Origin: Ruminobacter sp.
Lineage (GTDB): Bacteria; Pseudomonadota; Gammaproteobacteria; Enterobacterales; Succinivibrionaceae
Direction: 5' to 3'
Length of the DNA stretch: 64,000 bases
Assembly: GCA_017940385.1 (NCBI GenBank)
Contig: JAGAYS010000005.1
Coordinates: 20,234 to 84,233 of the forward strand
Shown: positions 35,218 to 44,385 of the stretch, one piece after another
Layout: each line of letters opens with the position of its first letter
Position numbering within the stretch: the first letter of the stretch is position 1
Program-made: the position numbers and the translations under genes
The notes under the pieces: model-generated
Told to the model about the DNA's origin: nothing
What the model saw: only the letters and a program-made list of their open reading frames with translations
Database searches by the model: none

Positions 35218-35616
35218 GATGACCTCCGGAATACTTATTTTTACTACTTTATGAAATAAAATTTCTGTTATTGGGCATAAAAGAATGCGTCAATAACAAA
35301 AATCTTGTTAAATCTTAAGCATTTTATACTATTAACTATTTTTATCAAGATAAAAATGCAAACCGCTTCACGTTTTATGTTTTTTTGAACGACAGTCAGA
35401 AAAGGTAAACAGTGACCGCATACATTTTTCGGACAGCAGTAAAAAAAGGAATGCTGATACTCTGAGTAACGGGACGTCAGACGGGAAGTCGGAACCGGAT
35501 CCGCCGCATGCTCACGCACATGAAAACAATCCGGGAATCCGACACCTGCGGGGCAGGACGAATTCCCGGATTAACTGTCTGCATAAGCCGTACAGGCTGA
35601 CGTCAGATAATTCAGA
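35218..35616. promoter_or_regulatory. carA upstream region with likely promoter
   Basis: Leftward, TTGATA (35343-35348) and TAAAAT (35321-35326) are 16 bp apart and make a plausible carAB promoter. I looked for PyrR- or ArgR-type sites and could not assign one. The right half carries the terminator of the aminopeptidase gene. No gene is seen. Confidence 0.5.
35528..35572 (-). terminator. Terminator of the M18 aminopeptidase gene
   Basis: AATCCGGGAAT at 35528-35538 and ATTCCCGGATT at 35562-35572 form an 11-bp stem with a 23-base loop. Leftward it is followed by GTTTTC. It lies 45 bp after the gene stop. Confidence 0.7.
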
Positions 35617-37035
35617 CTACTTGTAGAAGGCAAGAACAGCCCTGTAGAGACTGTAAATGTCGTACTTTGCAGCCAGCTCGAACGGAGAATGCATTGCAAG
35701 AATAGGCACGCCGAGGTCAACCACGTTGATGTCGAATTTTGCAATGTAGAGTGCCACGGTTCCGCCACCGCCGGCATCAACCGCTCCAAGCTCACCAATC
35801 TGCCAGCTTACGTTGTTTCTGTCAAAAATACCGGTCACGAGAGCCATCAGCTCGGCGCTGGCGTCATTGCTTCCTGACTTACCTCTGGCACCGGTGTATT
35901 TTGTGATTACGCAACCCCTGTTCAGCTGACAGCTGTTCTGTTTGTCGTAAACCCCGGCAAACACAGGGTCATAGGCGGCATCAACATCGGTTGATAGAGC
36001 ATTTGAGGCACGCAGTACCGTATTGACGTTTCCGCCCATTAACTCGGTAAGATCCTCAATGAAATTAAGCATGAAGTCTGAGCTCATGCCAGTAGGACCG
36101 TATGAACCGATTTCCTCCTTGTCGGCAAAAACGGTAAGAGTGGTAAATTCCGGCTTTTCGGTTTCAAGCTCTGCCATGAACGCACCGAAGGCACATACGC
36201 GGTCGTCCTGACCGTATGATCCCACAAGACTTCTGTCAAGGCCAACGTCTCTTGCCTTATATGCAGGAACAAGAGAAAGCTCGGCGGTAAGGAAATCCTT
36301 TTCGGTAAAGCCGTATTTTTCATTCAGGAGACGCAGCAGGTTAAGCTTCACTCCTTCCTTAATTTCCTCTTCCTCGTCATCGATGAAAGGAATGGTTGCG
36401 GCAATTGCCCTGAGCTCCTCACCTTTTATGCCGTCCTTGAGCTTGCGTTCGTTCTGTTCCTGTCCGAGATGAGGAAGAAGGTCGGTAATATAGAGAACCG
36501 GATCCGCAGGATCTTCACCTACTGATACATTAATTGATGAACCGTCAGGTTTTACCACCACACCGTGAAGTGCAAGAGGGATTGTCACCCACTGATACTT
36601 TCTTATACCGCCGTAGTAGTGTGTCTTAAGATAAGCTATGCCGCTGTCTTCAGAAACAGGAAAAGGCTTGAGATCCAGTCTTGGGGAATCAACGTGTGAC
36701 ACGGTAATTCTTAAACCGTCGTTTATCGGTCTTGAACCGACGGTACACATAATGAGGGATTTCTTTCTGTTTATGAAAAAGAGCTTGTCCCCCTGCTTAA
36801 GCTTACCGTTTCCCTTTTTCAGTTCTTCAGCCACGGAACCGAATTCAACATAACCGTAATCCTTAAGGAATGAACCGGCATAGTTTACAAACTCCCTTTC
36901 CGTCTTGCAGTTATCCAGATAAACCTTATACTTTTCGGCAAAAGCATTTACGGCTTCTGCATCATTATCCTTGTTTTTATAGGCAACGGGAAAATCCCAT
37001 AACAGTTCTTTCTGCAGATTCTTTGCTTCAGACAT
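35617..37035 (-). CDS. M18 family zinc aminopeptidase (aspartyl aminopeptidase type)
   Basis: This 472-residue cytosolic metallopeptidase trims N-terminal residues, typically acidic ones, from peptides. Metal-ligand and catalytic motifs are SHVDSPRLDLKP near residue 110, DRVCAFGAFMAE, FADKEEIGSYGPTG (the Glu-Glu general base and ligand) and the final HSPFELAAKYDIYSLYRAV. The sequence resembles the Firmicutes aminopeptidase-1 branch more than the eukaryotic one. The ATG at 37035 has AGGAG seven bases upstream. It appears to be monocistronic, with its own terminator. Confidence 0.93.
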   Translation of the reverse strand: MSEAKNLQKELLWDFPVAYKNKDNDAEAVNAFAEKYKVYLDNCKTEREFVNYAGSFLKDYGYVEFGSVAEELKKGNGKLKQGDKLFFINRKKSLIMCTVGSRPINDGLRITVSHVDSPRLDLKPFPVSEDSGIAYLKTHYYGGIRKYQWVTIPLALHGVVVKPDGSSINVSVGEDPADPVLYITDLLPHLGQEQNERKLKDGIKGEELRAIAATIPFIDDEEEEIKEGVKLNLLRLLNEKYGFTEKDFLTAELSLVPAYKARDVGLDRSLVGSYGQDDRVCAFGAFMAELETEKPEFTTLTVFADKEEIGSYGPTGMSSDFMLNFIEDLTELMGGNVNTVLRASNALSTDVDAAYDPVFAGVYDKQNSCQLNRGCVITKYTGARGKSGSNDASAELMALVTGIFDRNNVSWQIGELGAVDAGGGGTVALYIAKFDINVVDLGVPILAMHSPFELAAKYDIYSLYRAVLAFYK

Positions 37036-37387
37036 ATTTTTTCTCCTGAATTGGTTTCACATATAAAGACATGGGGGCTGTTCCGAACGTAATCAAGTAA
37101 AAAATTACGCCACTTTAAAACACGGGTACAAACCGTCAGCATCCGCCCGGAGAGCCTGATTTTCCGCCACCGGCAAGCCTCCCCGCAAAGTCCTGTTTTC
37201 AGTGCAATTTAACACATATTCCACATCATTATATGTTTTGTTTGATATCACACGTTTTCCAAAAATAATAAGTTTACGTGTATCACGTTTTTATAAAAGA
37301 TGCTATAATCCGCGCCATCATGAATAACACATGATATCTATTTAATAATAATTACAAATATATATTTATCTCCTTTTGGAAACTTAC
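37036..37387. promoter_or_regulatory. Divergent region with a rightward promoter
   Basis: The TATAAT at 37304-37309 is a good -10 box for the small exported protein, though the paired -35 (TATCAC, 17 bp upstream) is weak. ACACG and CGTGT arms near 37250-37282 form a loose inverted repeat. No gene is seen in these 352 bp. Confidence 0.5.
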
Positions 37388-37708
37388 ATGAAAAACAAAC
37401 TAATATTCTCAACCCTGTTGCTGAGTTCCACGGCTCAGGCGGGAATTTCCACGGTTGATGCCGAACATCATATCGGGGAATTCCAGACCGTGTGCGGTTA
37501 TGTGGCCGATGTGGTTCCGGGCAGACATCAGACATTCATCAACTTTGACAGAAACTATCCGAATCAGACCTTTACCGTTTACATTAATCAGAACGGTTAC
37601 GGTAACCTGCATAAATTCAAGTCAAAGCACGTATGTGCCGACGGCGTGATTACCAGGTACAAAACCACTCCTGAAATTGTCAATCCGGACAGTATCTACA
37701 TCCAGTAA
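37388..37708 (+). CDS. Small exported protein, OB-fold-like
   Basis: This encodes 106 residues with a short signal peptide (KNKLIFSTLLLSSTAQA) and a mature part of about 88. The segment VCGYVADVVPG followed by TFINFDRNYPNQTFTVYI resembles the exported OB-fold proteins in which a V-x-G-x-V strand is followed by a T-F-I-N-F strand. Two cysteines (VCGYV, HVCADG) may form a disulfide. The ATG at 37388 is preferred over a TTG at 37376. Similar small proteins are often assigned to nucleic-acid-binding OB folds, but periplasmic function is unknown. A strong terminator follows. Confidence 0.65.
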   Translation: MKNKLIFSTLLLSSTAQAGISTVDAEHHIGEFQTVCGYVADVVPGRHQTFINFDRNYPNQTFTVYINQNGYGNLHKFKSKHVCADGVITRYKTTPEIVNPDSIYIQ

Positions 37709-37734
37709 GTTAAGAATTATACTTACATGATTGC

Positions 37735-37769
37735 AAAAAGAGCGAACACCGCTGTGTTCGCTCTTTTTT
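37735..37769 (+). terminator. Terminator of the small exported protein gene
   Basis: AAAAAGAGCGAACAC and GTGTTCGCTCTTTTT form a perfect 15-bp stem with a CGCT loop, 27 bp past the stop. The symmetric A and T tails could serve both strands, including kdsD. Confidence 0.92.
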
Positions 37770-37845
37770 ATACCCTGTCGGTTTCCGGAACCGGAAAACG
37801 CTTAAATGTGAGATAATCCGGCCGGAAATACCCTGTCTTAAAACA

Positions 37846-38805
37846 CTATTTTCTTATGCCTGACTGGAACAGGTCGTGAATGTTGAAGGCTCCCACCACC
37901 CTATTGTCGTCATCCACGACAACCAGTGCGGTGATCTTTTTTTCCTCCATGAGGACAAGAGAATCATAAGCCATCTGATCCGGCTTTACCGTATAGCATC
38001 CCTTTCTGATAAAATCACTTACAAGTGCAGTTCTGAAATCAAAACCGCGTGTAAGCGCTCTTCTGATGTCACCGTCCGTAAATACGCCGTAAAGTTTACC
38101 ATCCTTATCAAGCACGATGACAAAACCGAGTTTCTTCTCACTGACCTCCAGAACAGCCTCACCCAGAGTATTGTCGAGTCCGGTGAACGGAATCTCTGCA
38201 CCCACGTGCATTACATTTTCGTTATGCACGAGAAGCCTGCGTCCTAGAGCTCCGCCGGGATGGCTTGCCGCGAAGTCAACCGGAGTAAAATTATTTCTTT
38301 CGGCAAGAGCAATGGCCAGACCATCACCCAAAACCATGGTGGCGGTCGTGCTGGATGTCGGAGCCAGATTAAGCTTGCCCGCTTCTTCGGTAATGTAGGT
38401 ACACAGGTGTACGTCCGAAATCAGCGCCATGGATGACTGAGGCTTAGAAGTAATGGTGATAACCTTAATTCCCCTGCTTTTTACGATAGGCAGAATGGTC
38501 ATGATTTCAGAGCTTTCTCCGGAATGGGAGATTGCTATCACCAGATCCTTTTCCTGAATCATGCCGAGATCACCGTGACAGGCTTCTCCGGGATGAACGA
38601 AAAACGCAGGTGTTCCGGTGCTTGCCATGGTGGCCGCAATCTTTGAAGCCACGTGACCTGATTTACCCACGCCGGTAACTACTATTTTACCTTCACATGA
38701 CTGAATCAGATCCAGAGCCTTCTGATACTCAGGCTCATCAAGATGACCGGCCATAACCTTAAGATGTTCTATTTCTTTTTCCACTACTTCTTTAATGGTA
38801 TTCAT
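37846..38805 (-). CDS. kdsD: D-arabinose 5-phosphate isomerase
   Basis: KdsD interconverts ribulose 5-phosphate and arabinose 5-phosphate, the first step to Kdo in lipopolysaccharide. The 319-residue protein has a SIS domain (VVTGVGKSGHVASKIAATMA, FVHPGEACHGDLGM, AISHSGESSEI) and two C-terminal CBS motifs (residues about 200-319). The invariant SIS residues are present. It is not flanked by the usual kdsC or lpt genes, so its expression is probably independent here. Presence of this gene confirms a Kdo-containing outer membrane. Confidence 0.95.
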   Translation of the reverse strand: MNTIKEVVEKEIEHLKVMAGHLDEPEYQKALDLIQSCEGKIVVTGVGKSGHVASKIAATMASTGTPAFFVHPGEACHGDLGMIQEKDLVIAISHSGESSEIMTILPIVKSRGIKVITITSKPQSSMALISDVHLCTYITEEAGKLNLAPTSSTTATMVLGDGLAIALAERNNFTPVDFAASHPGGALGRRLLVHNENVMHVGAEIPFTGLDNTLGEAVLEVSEKKLGFVIVLDKDGKLYGVFTDGDIRRALTRGFDFRTALVSDFIRKGCYTVKPDQMAYDSLVLMEEKKITALVVVDDDNRVVGAFNIHDLFQSGIRK

Positions 38806-39146
38806 CCGAATTCCCTACTCAGTATAAAAATCCTGTTCTGATTGTACCATAACGATAACGCACCTGTATCAACGCATTGCAAAATGCCGGATAAAACAAG
38901 GTAAATTCCGCTGAATTGAAATGATTTTTCCGGATTAACGGTACTGAAGGCATATTTACCTGCAGCGTATGACTTCACTTACTTAATATGAAAACGTTTC
39001 ATGTTTTAACAGATAAAAATTTATTTGTTTTTAATGCCAAAATATTAACAAATAAAACACATTTAATATACAATATTACGGCTATGATATGGCCAACAAT
39101 TTAGAAATTATGATTAACACATTGATTTTTCAATCGGGATAACAAC
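38806..39146 (+). promoter_or_regulatory. Upstream region of the lipoprotein operon, with a 10-bp inverted repeat
   Basis: TTTATTTGTT at 39020-39029 and AACAAATAAA at 39047-39056 are exact inverted repeats 17 bp apart, about 90 bp before the first lipoprotein gene. A near-palindrome, ATGAAAACGTTTCAT (38989-39003), lies further upstream. The DNA between is AT-rich. Either could be an operator; the regulator is unknown. Confidence 0.45.
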
Positions 39147-39854
39147 ATGAAAAAAACATCACTGCTGTGCGCCCTGGCTTCATCCGTCATTATCTCCGGA
39201 TGCGCAGGTACACATCTTTCAACTGAGGAAGTTCATCAGTTCAGTCTGAATCACGACACCGAAGCTACTGTAAAATCAAAGCTCGGGGAGCCTTGGGAAA
39301 CATTCAAGGCCGTAAATGAGGACGAAATGAAGGAGGCGATCTCAAATCTGCCGGAAATCAATACATCAGACTACATTCACAGACTTGGCGTATACACATT
39401 CAGTTTCAGTCCTTTACTCAGCCACGATAACGCATATTTTGAGCTTAACATTTTTGCATACACACCTAACGGAGTTCTGCAAGACGTAGCCGAATACACA
39501 TGTTTTACTCAAAAGGGATGTGAGGATATTCTTGAATCAGAAAAGCAGAAATACGCCGTTGAGGACTGGAAAAAACTCAATGAGGACGTAAAAGCTATCA
39601 TCAAGGATAAAAAACAGAAACAGCTCCTTGCCGAAAAACAGAAAAAAGCTGATGAAGAAAGAAAAAGACGTCTTGCTCTGGCTAAAGCCGCAAACGTAAA
39701 AAAGAAGTCGGAAGCCGCATCAGCAGGAACCGTCACTGCAGGAACGGTACAGAAAACCGTAAAAACCGAAATAACCGCAACTCCGGCAGTACCGGCCCCC
39801 GCCTCAACTGCTGAACAGCCAAAAACTGCAGTCCGCAGAAACATCAGTCTCTGA
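39147..39854 (+). CDS. Lipoprotein of unknown function (BamE/SmpA-like N-terminal part)
   Basis: This 235-residue protein has a lipobox ISGC (Cys19). Residues 25-50 (HQFSLNHDTEATVKSKLGEP) recall the two-helix opening of BamE-like lipoproteins, where an L-G-x-P turn follows. The second half is a long Lys/Glu/Ala-rich helix (residues about 135-190, probably coiled coil) ending in an Ala/Pro/Thr-rich tail like periplasm-spanning or cell-wall-crossing segments. It starts a unit with the next two genes and is 60 bp from the second. No Pal-type peptidoglycan motif is seen. Confidence 0.65.
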   Translation: MKKTSLLCALASSVIISGCAGTHLSTEEVHQFSLNHDTEATVKSKLGEPWETFKAVNEDEMKEAISNLPEINTSDYIHRLGVYTFSFSPLLSHDNAYFELNIFAYTPNGVLQDVAEYTCFTQKGCEDILESEKQKYAVEDWKKLNEDVKAIIKDKKQKQLLAEKQKKADEERKRRLALAKAANVKKKSEAASAGTVTAGTVQKTVKTEITATPAVPAPASTAEQPKTAVRRNISL

Positions 39855-39914
39855 TGTCCGGCAAACTTCAACACAACAGATTAGAACAGATTATAAAACG
39901 ACAAAGGAAAAAAC

Positions 39915-40820
39915 GTGAACATCAGTAAATTATTACCTGCGTTCGGTGCATGCCTGCCGCTTTTTCTCACAGGATGCGGGGATCCGACTCTTGACCTCAG
40001 CGGCAATAAGGAAGAACAGAATAAAAGTCTTGTTGACGTGGTGAAAAGCTATGACAGTGAGGACAAGATAGCCTTCCTGTCATGGTACAAAGGCACCGAT
40101 TCTCAGAACAGGATCATAGATGGAAGAAAAGCTTCCGAAATCATGAAAATCATTAGGGATGACTGGAAGAAAGACTATATCAGCAGTCAGTTCAATTCGA
40201 AGCATATCAATTTTCAGATGCACATGCTATCCGATAACGTCAAAACCGGATGCGAACCTCAGGAACCTCAGGAAAACGTTAATCAGCTCGAAATAGAAAG
40301 ACGCCAGAAAGCCCAAAAGGATGCCGAGCTCTTCAGCAATATCGATTTTTCCTGTGTACTCAATCCTAACAAAGCCCAATCCTTGCTGGTTACCATAAAG
40401 AACGGCAACACTCAGTCCCTCAGCAGTTTCTCCCTGTCCGTTGACGACAGCTACGCAGGTGAAACCAAAATATCCGGCGGTATTGCTCCGGGGGAAACAT
40501 CCACACTGGAAATTGAATCATATGCAGCAAGGAAAATGAAAGAAGGTTATGAATGCCATCTCAGCTCGTTAACCTTCTATGAAGCTGACGGCAGCACATA
40601 CGGCATCAACGTCTATAATAAATACCATGATCCGTATGTAATCTGGGATCTTCCGGACTATGAGGATTTTGTTAAGGAAAGAACCGCCTACTACGAAGAA
40701 CTGGCCGGCAAAAAAGAAGCATGTGCAGTTATCGGTGAAGCCACCGGAAAATTATCTGCTGAAGCCATTAAAAAGGCAGAAGTACTTAGTGGCATTTCAA
40801 TTAATGAGGAGCAGAAATAA
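39915..40820 (+). CDS. Lipoprotein of unknown function with a predicted beta-sandwich
   Basis: This 301-residue lipoprotein has a lipobox LTGC (Cys21); start is a GTG at 39915 with AAGGA upstream. A helical region (residues 40-135) is followed by a domain at about 140-235: LLVTIKNGNTQSLSSFSLSV, then IAPGETSTLEIESYA and a C-H-L-S-S-L strand. This looks like an FxLYD-type immunoglobulin-like fold. The next gene carries a domain of the same pattern. The stop overlaps the next start by one base, so the two are translationally coupled. Function unknown. Confidence 0.65.
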   Translation: MNISKLLPAFGACLPLFLTGCGDPTLDLSGNKEEQNKSLVDVVKSYDSEDKIAFLSWYKGTDSQNRIIDGRKASEIMKIIRDDWKKDYISSQFNSKHINFQMHMLSDNVKTGCEPQEPQENVNQLEIERRQKAQKDAELFSNIDFSCVLNPNKAQSLLVTIKNGNTQSLSSFSLSVDDSYAGETKISGGIAPGETSTLEIESYAARKMKEGYECHLSSLTFYEADGSTYGINVYNKYHDPYVIWDLPDYEDFVKERTAYYEELAGKKEACAVIGEATGKLSAEAIKKAEVLSGISINEEQK

Positions 40821-41818
40821 TGAATATCAGAAATTTTGGTCTTTCACTGACAATATCAGCTCTTCTGTCCGGACTAACTATTCCTGCTTTTGCAGACAGT
40901 AACAAAGAAGAAGCAGAACGGGAACTTAAGCAGATCGAAAGCGAATACAAGGCTTTTGAAAAAAAGCTTAAGGAGTCAGAAAACAAAGAAATCAACGCTA
41001 GAACGATTTCCAAAATCAAGGCCGCCATGCTTACCTCAGAAAAGGCTCACAATGATGACGTAAAGAAACTAATGGCCTTTTTCGGACCTAACGAAGAATT
41101 CACGTCTTTCATAAACAAAACCATGGGCAACATGAGCGATGACGAACTCATCAATGTAGCCAAGGGCGATCTCAGACGCAACATGGAAAATATCGGTGAC
41201 GTTACTCAGAAAATCAATGATGGTAAGAAGGCAGAGGAAATTCTTGATGCAACTGAAAAGCTGCAAAAGGCAGCCGAAAAGATTGCAAATAATTTTCCGG
41301 CACGCAGCTACGATCTGGATAATCTGATTTATCAGGACTATGTAAACAGCAAACTCGGACAGTTAAACGTGAAACTGGATAAAATACCGGATGATCCGAA
41401 ATCCATTTCCCTTACGTTCAGCAACAAGACCGACCTGCTGTCATTCACGAACATCAGCATGACCATTGAAATCAAGGGCGAAGGAAGGGATGTTCCGTAC
41501 TATAGTGTTAAAAACATCCAGTATCCTTTCCTCACTCCGTTAAAACCGGGAGAAGAGAGACAGGAAATCATTTCCTGCCGCACCGACTGTCAGAAAGCTT
41601 TTTCTCATGAGAACGCCTACGGAGCCATTGACGTTACCGAAAGTTACGCAAGAGTAAAGAACTCCAACCGGATGCTTTATCTTCGCAAGGCTACGGACTG
41701 GGACAAGAGCGTCAATGCTAGAAAGCTGAAGGACATCTCAGAACGCAGGGAAAAGATTGTTGCGGCAGTTAAACTTTACGAAGAGGAAAAGAACAAACTC
41801 GAAACTCTGCTCAAGTAA
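40820..41818 (+). CDS. Periplasmic coiled-coil protein of unknown function
   Basis: This 332-residue protein has a cleavable signal peptide (LSLTISALLSGLTIPAFA, cut before DSN) and no lipobox. Residues 27-165 are helical and highly charged, likely a coiled coil (EEAERELKQIESEYKAFEKK). Residues about 185-290 form a beta-rich domain (SLTFSNKTDLLSFTNISMTI, TPLKPGEERQEIISC) that parallels the domain of the preceding lipoprotein, including a conserved P-G-E turn and a following Cys. A final helix closes the protein. A terminator lies 54 bp downstream, closing the three-gene unit. Confidence 0.65.
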   Translation: MNIRNFGLSLTISALLSGLTIPAFADSNKEEAERELKQIESEYKAFEKKLKESENKEINARTISKIKAAMLTSEKAHNDDVKKLMAFFGPNEEFTSFINKTMGNMSDDELINVAKGDLRRNMENIGDVTQKINDGKKAEEILDATEKLQKAAEKIANNFPARSYDLDNLIYQDYVNSKLGQLNVKLDKIPDDPKSISLTFSNKTDLLSFTNISMTIEIKGEGRDVPYYSVKNIQYPFLTPLKPGEERQEIISCRTDCQKAFSHENAYGAIDVTESYARVKNSNRMLYLRKATDWDKSVNARKLKDISERREKIVAAVKLYEEEKNKLETLLK

Positions 41819-41871
41819 ATGATGACAACATTTCCCTCTGAGTTATAACGGAAACGGAATGTCTTAATTGC

Positions 41872-41912
41872 AAAAATCCGGTCATGCACGCTGATACGAC
41901 CGGATTTTTTTT
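41872..41912 (+). terminator. Terminator of the three-gene envelope unit
   Basis: AAAAATCCGGTC at 41872-41883 and GACCGGATTTTT from 41898 form a 12-bp stem followed by a T-run, 54 bp past the stop. It separates the lipoprotein unit from the membrane gene. Confidence 0.88.
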
Positions 41913-42168
41913 GCCTTTAACCGGCACGACCCCGTTTCCGCATAAAGAATGGTGTTTTCTCCGGAATGCCTTTTTAACCGTACATAAGGTATAACCTTCC
42001 TCGTATTTTGAACAGCAAAAACCATCCTTTTTTTGTAAAAAGTCGCCAATAAGTATAAAATACATCTCAAGTGATTAACATTCTGTTTACTGCGTTCATA
42101 CAGGGTCACAGAGTCCTTACATCCGCGATAAACAGCTAAACCAGAAATCAGATACCCAGAGTTCTGCC

Positions 42169-44256
42169 ATGTATAATAAACCAACAGACAACAGTCAGGA
42201 CGACATCGCGTCCGAAAACGGCACTGCGGCTGAAGAAACCGTGAAAATCAGTCAGAATCCGGAAAACGAGCCTGCTTCCGCAGGCACAGAAAAAAATGCT
42301 GAAAACCAAACCACTTCGCTGAACATCATAAACGAGGATGCGTCTCTCGGCGGCAAGGAACATTCTCTTTATTCCCGTTCTTACTCCGGAGACAGCGCCC
42401 TTCTCAACTTCTTTACCAGATCCTATGAACAGATTTATCTCGAGGAATCATTTTACGGTCTCCTGCTGAGATACGGCCTGCTCATTATTGCCATAATGCT
42501 TTCCTGGGGAATCACCGGTTTCATATCAGATGTTTCCGCGAGATGCACCTTTTCCTTCTTCATAATTTTCATTTTCGGTGCCGTTCCGCGTTTCTTCTAC
42601 ATCAGATACTACCGGGTGTACAGAAACAATGAAATAAAAAACGACTACAGTCCGCATTCATTTACTGACAGACTCATTTATTCAACACGAAAGAACCTTT
42701 CGTCACTTTTCATGTTTCTGCTGTCAGGAGCAATCCTTTTCTACATTCTGGTAGCACATGCCAAAAACGGAGGACTGATCTTCCTGCAGTCATTCATCCT
42801 CTTTGCCCTGCTTAATACCGTATTTAACATTCCGGGATGCAGCAGACTTATGAAGGCGGACAGCAAAATCAGCTTCTTCAGATTCAACCGACGCTTCGCC
42901 GTTGCGCTCATATGCGGTCTGGCAGGATTCGCCTCAGGTTATTTCCTGTATGAACCTTCAATATCCCTCAGTGAGGCAAACGACATAATCTTCGGCAGCT
43001 TTAACGCTGATTACCACAACAATCTGTTCGTAATTCTCATTCAGGGACTGAATTACTCCGTTGCACTTATTGATATGGCACTGTACAGTCTCACGGACAC
43101 CACATGGTACGGAATTCTGAAAGCCCTGCTCATCGGCATGCCGATGGCCGTGTTCAGCGCACATGTTGCCATGATGCTCGGCATGCTTACCATGCCGTGG
43201 GACGAGTTCAAGATGATAAACTCAAAGCAGGAATGGGTAAAGCAGAGAAAATGTTTCCTTGTCCGCAACTGGAAGACCATCATGCTTCCGCTGTTCATGA
43301 CCGTATTCATGGTTGCGTTATACGTATTCGGATACCCTCGCTACCAGCAGTACCTGGAAATGGCCAGATTAAGCGCTGCGGGACAGGTGAAGATTGAAGC
43401 CGAACTTATCGGCGGCGTCAAATACAAGCTTGGCACCCTTAAGGAAATTCAGTCAGTTAAAAACAACGGACTGAAGGAGCTTCACCAGCTTATGACAACA
43501 GCTTCAACCGAAATCGACAAGCATTTTGAAGAACTTAACGATTCCGCTGAACAGTTTGTCACATGGTATAAGGCACGAAACAAACAGTATCCGTTTACCG
43601 CCGGGGAAACACAGCTGAAGCAATCCTTCATAAGCACGCTGAAAATACGTAATCTTGACAATTCCCTTAACAACATGCGCAAGGACATTGCAAAATTCGC
43701 CGAAGAAATACTCGTTTCAACCAGAGATTCAATCGACAGAATTCTCGAGGATAACAAACTGCAGAATGATGAAGGCGTCAGACAGCTTAAGATCGGTCAG
43801 AACATTGATCCTGATCTTCTCTATGAACTGGACACCGGCACCGGCAAAAACATCTACCTTAAGGAAGACCTGAGACAGCAGATTAACATGCCTAGCACGG
43901 AATCCGTTCTAATCAAGGACTTTGACAATCCTGATTCAGAATGGTTTAACAATGCTTCATCAAAGTCAATGCAGAACATTGAGGATCAGCTGTTCGGAAC
44001 AAAGACGGAAAATGACGGCAACGTACCGGAACAGGATGAAGAAAGCGACGGAGCAGTGGAAGACCGACTCCTGAAGCATCTGCTTTCAATGCTTTACGCC
44101 TGCAGAGCAACAATCGCTGAAAGCATGGCCGATTCTCTCAACATGCCTCTTGAGGAAGGCAGCAAGAGCGTCAAAAAGGGCAGACCTGTAAACAACGCAA
44201 TTATTGATGCCGAGTCAGTTACAGCTGACGAGAAGGATCCTGAACCAGAAGATTGA
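42169..44256 (+). CDS. Polytopic membrane protein with large C-terminal soluble domain, unknown function
   Basis: This 695-residue protein begins with an acidic, low-complexity tail (residues 1-85), has about eight transmembrane segments between residues 100 and 390 (first: LLIIAIMLSWGITGFI), and ends in a 300-residue charged, partly coiled-coil domain rich in Asp and Glu. I recognise no transporter, kinase or secretion motif. It follows the lipoprotein unit, though across a terminator, and there is no strong ribosome-binding site. Its neighbours suggest an envelope function, for example anchoring or signalling across the inner membrane, but this is inference only. Confidence 0.7.
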   Translation: MYNKPTDNSQDDIASENGTAAEETVKISQNPENEPASAGTEKNAENQTTSLNIINEDASLGGKEHSLYSRSYSGDSALLNFFTRSYEQIYLEESFYGLLLRYGLLIIAIMLSWGITGFISDVSARCTFSFFIIFIFGAVPRFFYIRYYRVYRNNEIKNDYSPHSFTDRLIYSTRKNLSSLFMFLLSGAILFYILVAHAKNGGLIFLQSFILFALLNTVFNIPGCSRLMKADSKISFFRFNRRFAVALICGLAGFASGYFLYEPSISLSEANDIIFGSFNADYHNNLFVILIQGLNYSVALIDMALYSLTDTTWYGILKALLIGMPMAVFSAHVAMMLGMLTMPWDEFKMINSKQEWVKQRKCFLVRNWKTIMLPLFMTVFMVALYVFGYPRYQQYLEMARLSAAGQVKIEAELIGGVKYKLGTLKEIQSVKNNGLKELHQLMTTASTEIDKHFEELNDSAEQFVTWYKARNKQYPFTAGETQLKQSFISTLKIRNLDNSLNNMRKDIAKFAEEILVSTRDSIDRILEDNKLQNDEGVRQLKIGQNIDPDLLYELDTGTGKNIYLKEDLRQQINMPSTESVLIKDFDNPDSEWFNNASSKSMQNIEDQLFGTKTENDGNVPEQDEESDGAVEDRLLKHLLSMLYACRATIAESMADSLNMPLEEGSKSVKKGRPVNNAIIDAESVTADEKDPEPED

Positions 44257-44282
44257 GGTCAGTAACCGGCAGATACCATATC

Positions 44283-44317
44283 AAAATCCCGCAGTCCGAC
44301 AGACTGCGGGATTTTTT
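44283..44317 (+). terminator. Terminator after the large membrane protein gene
   Basis: AAAATCCCGCAGTC (44283-44296) pairs with GACTGCGGGATTTT (44302-44315), with a five-base loop, followed by TTATG. It lies 26 bp past the stop. Confidence 0.9.
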
Positions 44318-44385
44318 ATGTATGTTACAAAAGTCGTAAAGATGACGTAACATGCGGCATACTGCCGCATACGTACTTTATCAGA

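Noticed and set aside
38989-39003. ATGAAAACGTTTCAT as a LacI/GalR-type operator
   Set aside because: One imperfect 15-bp palindrome in AT-rich DNA is too little; it is mentioned only within the upstream region entry.
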